Assembly (NCBI GenBank): GCA_026770615.1
Contig: MU631455.1
Coordinates: 188,470 to 198,739 of the forward strand
DNA length: 10,270 bases
From: Pavlovales sp. CCMP2436
Lineage: Eukaryota; Haptophyta; Pavlovophyceae; Pavlovales
Reading direction: 5' to 3'
In this document: positions 6,813 through 10,270 of the stretch, piece after piece
Position numbering within the stretch: position 1 is the first letter of the stretch
Layout of the letters: the number at the start of each line of letters is the position of its first letter
Program-made: the position numbers and the translations under genes
The notes under the pieces: generated by a model
What the model was told of the DNA's origin: nothing
Seen by the model: the letters and a program-made list of their open reading frames with translations, nothing else
Database searches by the model: none

Positions 6813-7937
6813 GTGCCCGGCCTGCAGCTTCGATTGCTGCCCGGCCTGCGGCGCGCCGCGCTCGGCGCGGGCGCGCTCGGCGCTGGTGCTGCGCTGTGGC
6901 TCGCGTCGCGGGCCAAGCCGTCTGCCGCCGAGTCGGCCGCTGAGCCCGCGCCCGCGCCCGCCGCGCCGGAGCCCACGCGCTACGCCCTCTACCTGCCAAA
7001 GTCTGCACGCGAGGCGCTCGGCAAGATTACGCCGCTCGCGCACGCCTTGGCGCCGGGCGAGGATGCCGCGGCGCTGTGCGAGCGCGTGGTCGGCGCGCCG
7101 GCACTCACAGAAGACGAGGGCGCCAACGACGGCGAGGTGCTCGTGCTCGCCATCGCCTCGGACAAGCGCGTGCAGACCGCGCTCGTGGCGGTGCCCTTCC
7201 CCTACGCCTCGCCGCTCACGTACGTCACGATCTCGGCGGTTGCGGGACTAGACGTCGAGGCGGCGGACGCGGCGGCGGAGGAGCTCTGGGCCGCGCTCGA
7301 GAAGAGCGGCCGGCTCCTCCTCAACCGCACAGCCGACGGCGCGCCGATGCACGCACGGCTGCTCGACGGCGATGCGGTGTGGGAGGGCGTGCTCAACCTG
7401 GGGTACGTCGTCAAAGTCAAGGCGCCGCGTAGAGGGGCGTCCATCGCGCTCGGGCGCGTGGCGGCGCAGGCGTGCGCGCCCGAGAGCTGGCAGAAGGGCG
7501 CCTGTGTGCGCGAGTGCGGCTTCTGCAAGTTCATGAAGGGCGGACCGTGCCGCGAGACCTTTGTGGCATGGGAGGAGTGCGTGGAGCGCTGCCAAAAGGC
7601 GGAAGCCGACGGCGAAAAGTCCGACTTCGTCAGCGAGTGCGGCCCGCTCGTGCTCGCGCTCAAGTACTGCACCGACGAGCACCCCGAGTACTACGGCGAG
7701 CTGATGGCGGACGCGGAGGACTCCTCCAAGCGCAGGGCCGAGGCGGCGGCGGCGGATGTCACAAAGCAGCCGGACGCCGATGCTCCCAAGGCTGCTGCGG
7801 CTGCTCCCGAGGCTGCTGCTCCCAAAGCTCCCGTGGGCGCTGCTCCCAAGGCTGCTGCTGCTGCTCCCGAGGCTGCTGCTGCTGCTCCCGAGGCTGCTGT
7901 CGCTGCTCCCGAGGCTGCCGCTGCTACAACCAACTAG
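6810..7937 (+). CDS. GCK-domain protein with twin CX9C motif, probably mitochondrial
   Basis: The protein has 375 residues from the ATG at 6810. Residues 1-35 are basic and hydrophobic (LRLLPGLRRA, then an Ala/Gly/Leu helix ending WLASRAK), resembling a mitochondrial presequence or membrane anchor. Residues about 50-220 form an alpha/beta-looking domain that I do not recognise. Residues 235-299 match the GCK domain of plant and algal proteins: CGFCKFMKGGPC, FVAWEECVERC and ALKYCTDEHPEYY. Within it C247/C257 and C277/C287 are each spaced CX9C, the pattern of intermembrane-space proteins oxidised by Mia40. The last 55 or so residues are Ala/Pro/Glu/Lys repeats. The frame is open upstream to 6705, and two further in-frame ATGs (6705, 6747) exist, but the TATA box at 6731 argues against them. 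Codon use is GC-rich, except that the tail prefers GCT. The biochemical function is unknown. An intermembrane-space location is inference. Confidence 0.85.
   Translation: MVPGLQLRLLPGLRRAALGAGALGAGAALWLASRAKPSAAESAAEPAPAPAAPEPTRYALYLPKSAREALGKITPLAHALAPGEDAAALCERVVGAPALTEDEGANDGEVLVLAIASDKRVQTALVAVPFPYASPLTYVTISAVAGLDVEAADAAAEELWAALEKSGRLLLNRTADGAPMHARLLDGDAVWEGVLNLGYVVKVKAPRRGASIALGRVAAQACAPESWQKGACVRECGFCKFMKGGPCRETFVAWEECVERCQKAEADGEKSDFVSECGPLVLALKYCTDEHPEYYGELMADAEDSSKRRAEAAAADVTKQPDADAPKAAAAAPEAAAPKAPVGAAPKAAAAAPEAAAAAPEAAVAAPEAAAATTN
7783..7927 (+). repeat. Ala/Pro-rich coding repeat
   Basis: The 3' end of the GCK gene consists of imperfect repeats of GCTGCTCCCGAGGCT and GCTGCTCCCAAGGCT, with added GCT codons, encoding AAAPEA and AAAPKA units. 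Synonymous choice switches from GCG/GCC in the gene body to GCT here, as expected for recent expansion of a short unit. The repeat is open in other frames too, which accounts for several overlapping spurious frames. It is likely length-variable between strains. Confidence 0.85.
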
Positions 7938-8399
7938 GAGAGGCCGCTGTTGCGAGCTTAAATGGTCGGGCAGGCCGAGCGCCGTGCTAAACGCTACGCC
8001 TACCAATGCAGAGGAGGAGGTGCCTGCCTCTGCCGTTGCCGACACGCATGCCGGCGTCACGCGGCGCTTCAAGGAGCTGGACGAAGAATTTTAAACCAGG
8101 CGCTCGAGATCCTCCTACCGACGATTTCAAGCGCAAGCAGATACAGACTTGTCTTGTCTATTTTAGTATCTGAGTTGGTGCCATGTACGCCAGCTCATAA
8201 TTAATGCTGCGTGCGCTTGTGCCTCGCGAGGGTGCCCGCCTGAGCAGCCGGCAGAAAATTTCGACAGAACCGCCGGCTGGCCCGTGTCCCGCATTTCTGC
8301 GACGGTTATTTTAAAAGCAAAACAACCAGACGTTCCGATGGGGGAAAGGTTCCCCTCACTTTAGTATAGCGGGCATGGGTGGTATCGAGAGGCTAGCGG
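7938..8399. other. Spacer downstream of GCK gene, with a coding-like remnant
   Basis: Positions 7999-8094 (plus) read NATPTNAEEEVPASAVADTH and then GVTRRFKELDEEF before a stop. About 8121-8175, in a different frame, reads TDDFKRKQIQTCLVYF before a stop. Both look like protein C-terminal sequence rather than random DNA and may be debris of another gene or an alternative end of the GCK gene. Inverted repeats are present: CAGCCGGC (8245-8252) with GCCGGCTG (8272-8279), and the palindrome GGGGAA-AGG-TTCCCC (8341-8355). No promoter or complete gene is seen. Confidence 0.4.
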
Positions 8400-8590
8400 T
8401 GTTGAACGCAAGCGCGAGCTAAGAGAGGATTGGAGTCCGAGACGCGTGAGCAACAAAGGCAGCTAGAGAAAGAGAGAGAGCGATATTCGGAATGAAAACG
8501 AGCAGGCGTAACCGCCTTTTCTGTGGACCCCTTTGTGGAAGGGTGCCAAGCTCCTATAGTTGTCAGGATGGCAATCAGAATGTCAGACAG

Positions 8591-8616
8591 AGCCCAAGTG
8601 AGAGGACACTTGGGCT
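8591..8616. repeat. Perfect 10 bp hairpin
   Basis: AGCCCAAGTG (8591-8600) and CACTTGGGCT (8607-8616) are exact complements around AGAGGA. It lies downstream of the copia RNase H stop on the minus strand, in a region that could be the element's 3' untranslated part or long terminal repeat. In that case it would be in the element's 3' RNA. Confidence 0.65.
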
Positions 8617-8767
8617 CCCGATGTATACCCTCGCCCAATCTGGACGGGACCACGTTCAGGTTGTAGGATCGAGTACAACTTGAGTAGGTTGATAAATCCT
8701 CGCCTAGTGTAGGCCGAGGGGGAGAGCCAGTCGGTGAAAACCTCGTTGAGGAAACCGACTTGAGCGC

Positions 8768-9409
8768 CTACATGCCGAGGAGCGTGTGGCGGTGGCGGAT
8801 GAAGAGCGTCTTGCCGAGGAGCTTGGTCATGATGTCGGCGACATTGTCGAGGCCCGGGACAAAGAAGAGCTTGATGACGCCGTCCTTGACCAGGTCTCGA
8901 ATCCAGTGGAATTTGATATCGACATGCTTGGTGCGGCGGTGCACGATGCCGTTCTTGGAGAGCGCAATGCAGGACACATTGTCCTCGCCGACAGGCGTGG
9001 CCGAGGACTGCGGGAAGCCGATGTCAGCGAGCAGCTGGCGGAGCGCGATGACCTCCTTGGCGACAGAGGTGACAGCGACGTACTCAGCCTCGGTCGAGCT
9101 GAGCGTGACGACGCTCTGCTTCTCGCGCCGCGCAGAGACGGTGCTGCCCCCGACCTGCATGACGAAGCCGGTGATAGACTTGCGCGTGTCGGTGCAGTTG
9201 GCGTAGTCCGCGTCGACGAAAGCAGTGAAGTCGAGGTCGACATTGGCCTTGAACATAAGCCCGAGGTCAATCGTGCCGGCCAGGTAGCGCAGAACACGCT
9301 TAGCCGCGCCGAGGTGCGGCTCGCCGGGGCAGCTCATGAAGTGCGCGAGGGTGCCCATCGCAAACATGATGTCGGGGCGGAAGCGCGAGATGTGGATGAG
9401 AGTACGCAT
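8768..9409 (-). pseudogene. Copia RNase H domain
   Basis: About 213 residues cover the RT-RNase H connection (SRFRPDIMFAMGTLAHFMS, AAKRVLRYLAGT) and the whole copia-type RNase H, which degrades the RNA strand of the RNA:DNA hybrid during reverse transcription. Visible signatures are FVDADYANC with a catalytic Asp, the segment SITGFV, then LSSTEAEYVA with a catalytic Glu, and HRRTKHVDIKFHWIRD followed by DNVADIMTK near the end. The domain itself is intact, with no internal stop. It is labelled a pseudogene because it has lost frame and continuity with the RT part upstream. The ATG at 9409 is simply the first Met of the surviving frame, not a genuine start. Confidence 0.9.
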
Positions 9410-9674
9410 TTGGAAATCCGCAGTGTACCGTTCGATTTATCTATCTCCACGTGCCGATGCGCTTGGCGCTCGGGCGCATAGCAAGGCGCGAAGCGGCGCG
9501 TCGCGAAAAGGGCAAACGCCGAGACGTGGTCGTCGAGCACATAGAATTTCCTGCAGACGCCTACCGCACAGCCATGTCTAGATTTGCAGATCGACTCTTG
9601 GTCGGGATACAATTAAATCGATGTCAATCGGATTAGCGCTCACATCATCGACAACAACGGCCGCGATGCCAGTG
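9410..9674 (-). other. ~265 bp insertion within the copia polyprotein
   Basis: In copia elements YRSIVGA is followed at once by a segment like LRTLIHISRFRPDI. Here those two parts are at about 9696-9675 and 9409-9371 with 265 unrelated bases between, which shifts the frame by one. No GT-AG pair fits the borders, so it is not a standard intron. The insert has its own coding-like piece: minus 9673-9578 reads VVVDDVSANPIDIDLIVSRP and ends at a stop. A second frame reads FYVLDDHVSAFALFATRR. No terminal inverted repeats or target duplication are obvious. It may be captured host sequence or repair filler. Confidence 0.6.
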
Positions 9675-10270
9675 TGCGCCTACGATCGAGCGGTACTCCG
9701 TCGCGTCGGCGGCGTCGAGGAGCTCGGCGTCGGCGGAGGCAACGAGGTGGAGGTTCTCGGCCATCGGAGTGTCGACAGGCCTCGCATTGAGTAAGCCTGT
9801 GCACTCGAGCAGCTCGAGGATGGCGCGAGAGATGGTGACCTTGATGCCGGCGGCAGAGCGAGTTAGCTTCATCGAGAAAAATGAGTCAATGTCGTCGGAG
9901 AGAGTCGTCTTGAACGTTGAGGTGATGACCAAGAGGAACGCGTCGCAGATCTTGTGATTGCCGGAGAAATCGGCGATGAGCAAGCCGTCAACGTAGATGC
10001 CGAGAGACAGATGGCCGTCGTCGTGGTGCATGGAGTAGACGCACGGGTCCTGCCGGGACTGAGTGAAGCCGTAGTCCGTCAGCCAGTTGTGGATGAGCTC
10101 GCGCCAGTTGCGTCCCGACTGCTTGAGGCCGTAGAGGGACTTGCGCAGCTTGAGGACAATGTCGCCCTTGGTCTTGACCTTGTAGGCGAAGGGCACGTCG
10201 ATGTAGATGGCCTCCTCGAGCGGTGCGTTGAGGTAGGCCGTCTTGAAGTCGAGGTGGTAGGTAGAGGCGA
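9675..10270 (-). pseudogene. Copia reverse transcriptase domain, partial
   Basis: The frame enters at the window edge and reads through the copia-type RT (RVT_2 family). Motif A is HLDFKTAYLNAPLEEAIY with its Asp. It is followed by KLRKSLYGLKQSGRNW, then DPCVY, and the active-site box IYVDGLLIAD where copia enzymes have YVDD. The second Asp is replaced by Gly (codon 9984-9986, GAC to GGC), which should abolish polymerisation. FFSMKL also departs from the common FLGMKI pattern. The homologous part ends at YRSIVGA (9675). The frame then runs into the insertion and stops at 9645-9647. The N-terminus is outside the window. Confidence 0.9.

Larger units (their letters stand above)
8768..10270 (-). 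mobile_element. Ty1/copia-type retrotransposon, 3' part, inactive
   Basis: The minus strand carries the end of a copia polyprotein in the usual order RT then RNase H, entering from the right edge of the window. The two domains are in different frames and are separated by about 265 bases of unrelated sequence (9410-9674). The RT active site is mutated. Integrase, protease and gag would lie beyond 10270. The RNase H stop is at 8768-8770. Downstream I looked for a long terminal repeat. TGTTG at 8400-8404 and TACA ending at 8677 could bound one (minus-strand reading TGTACTCG to CAACA), but no polypurine tract adjoins it and the second copy is outside the window, so I do not call it. Confidence 0.9.

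Noticed and set aside
7248..8072. 274-codon minus-strand open frame
   Set aside because: Shadow of the GCK gene. Its Ser/Leu/Gly repeats are only the antisense of the Ala/Pro repeat.
8786..9481. 231-codon plus-strand open frame
   Set aside because: Antisense shadow of the copia RNase H domain, which has clear catalytic motifs on the minus strand.
9410..9674. Intron in the copia element
   Set aside because: No GT-AG pair fits the borders that would rejoin the polyprotein.

Overview
The window looks like nuclear DNA of a unicellular eukaryote, most likely an alga (haptophyte, stramenopile or similar). The evidence is an intronless histone H4 with protist-type substitutions, a plant/alga-type GCK-domain protein, a Ty1/copia retrotransposon, a fragment resembling the C-terminus of a Fanzor (eukaryotic TnpB relative), and a Rep-like HUH endonuclease gene with a plausible GT-AG intron. 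Coding stretches are strongly GC-rich, whereas the spacers are AT-rich and full of inverted repeats. The exact lineage cannot be fixed from sequence alone.

Layout. 1-1305: non-coding spacer with short direct repeats and one hairpin. 1309-2196: a roughly 890 bp foldback element with 30 bp terminal inverted repeats, flanked by TTA on both sides (a PIF/Harbinger-like target-site signature), containing smaller nested inverted repeats. 2235-2360: AT-rich spacer. 2401-2600 (-): degraded Fanzor/TnpB-like C-terminal fragment, directly downstream of the histone. 2621-2932 (-): histone H4, with a duplicated GC-rich element in its leader and a perfect 14 bp hairpin about 150 bp upstream. 3130-5140: long spacer with a microsatellite, inverted repeats and no gene I can support.

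5146-6366 (-): broken or interrupted gene joining a Rep-type HUH endonuclease domain to a second domain that has a possible PD-(D/E)XK motif and no recognisable helicase. 6810-7937 (+): GCK-domain protein with twin CX9C cysteines, an N-terminal hydrophobic helix and an Ala/Pro repeat tail, probably mitochondrial. Its promoter/start region carries an 18 bp direct repeat and a 13 bp inverted repeat. 8768-10270 (-): 3' part of a copia element (RT then RNase H), inactivated by a YVDD to YVDG change and a ~265 bp insertion between the two domains.

The only two genes that look functional here are H4 and the GCK protein. They are not functionally linked. Everything else is mobile-element debris or repeat-rich spacer. 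The most interesting locus is the Rep plus nuclease-like gene. It might represent a little-described family of algal mobile or virus-derived elements.
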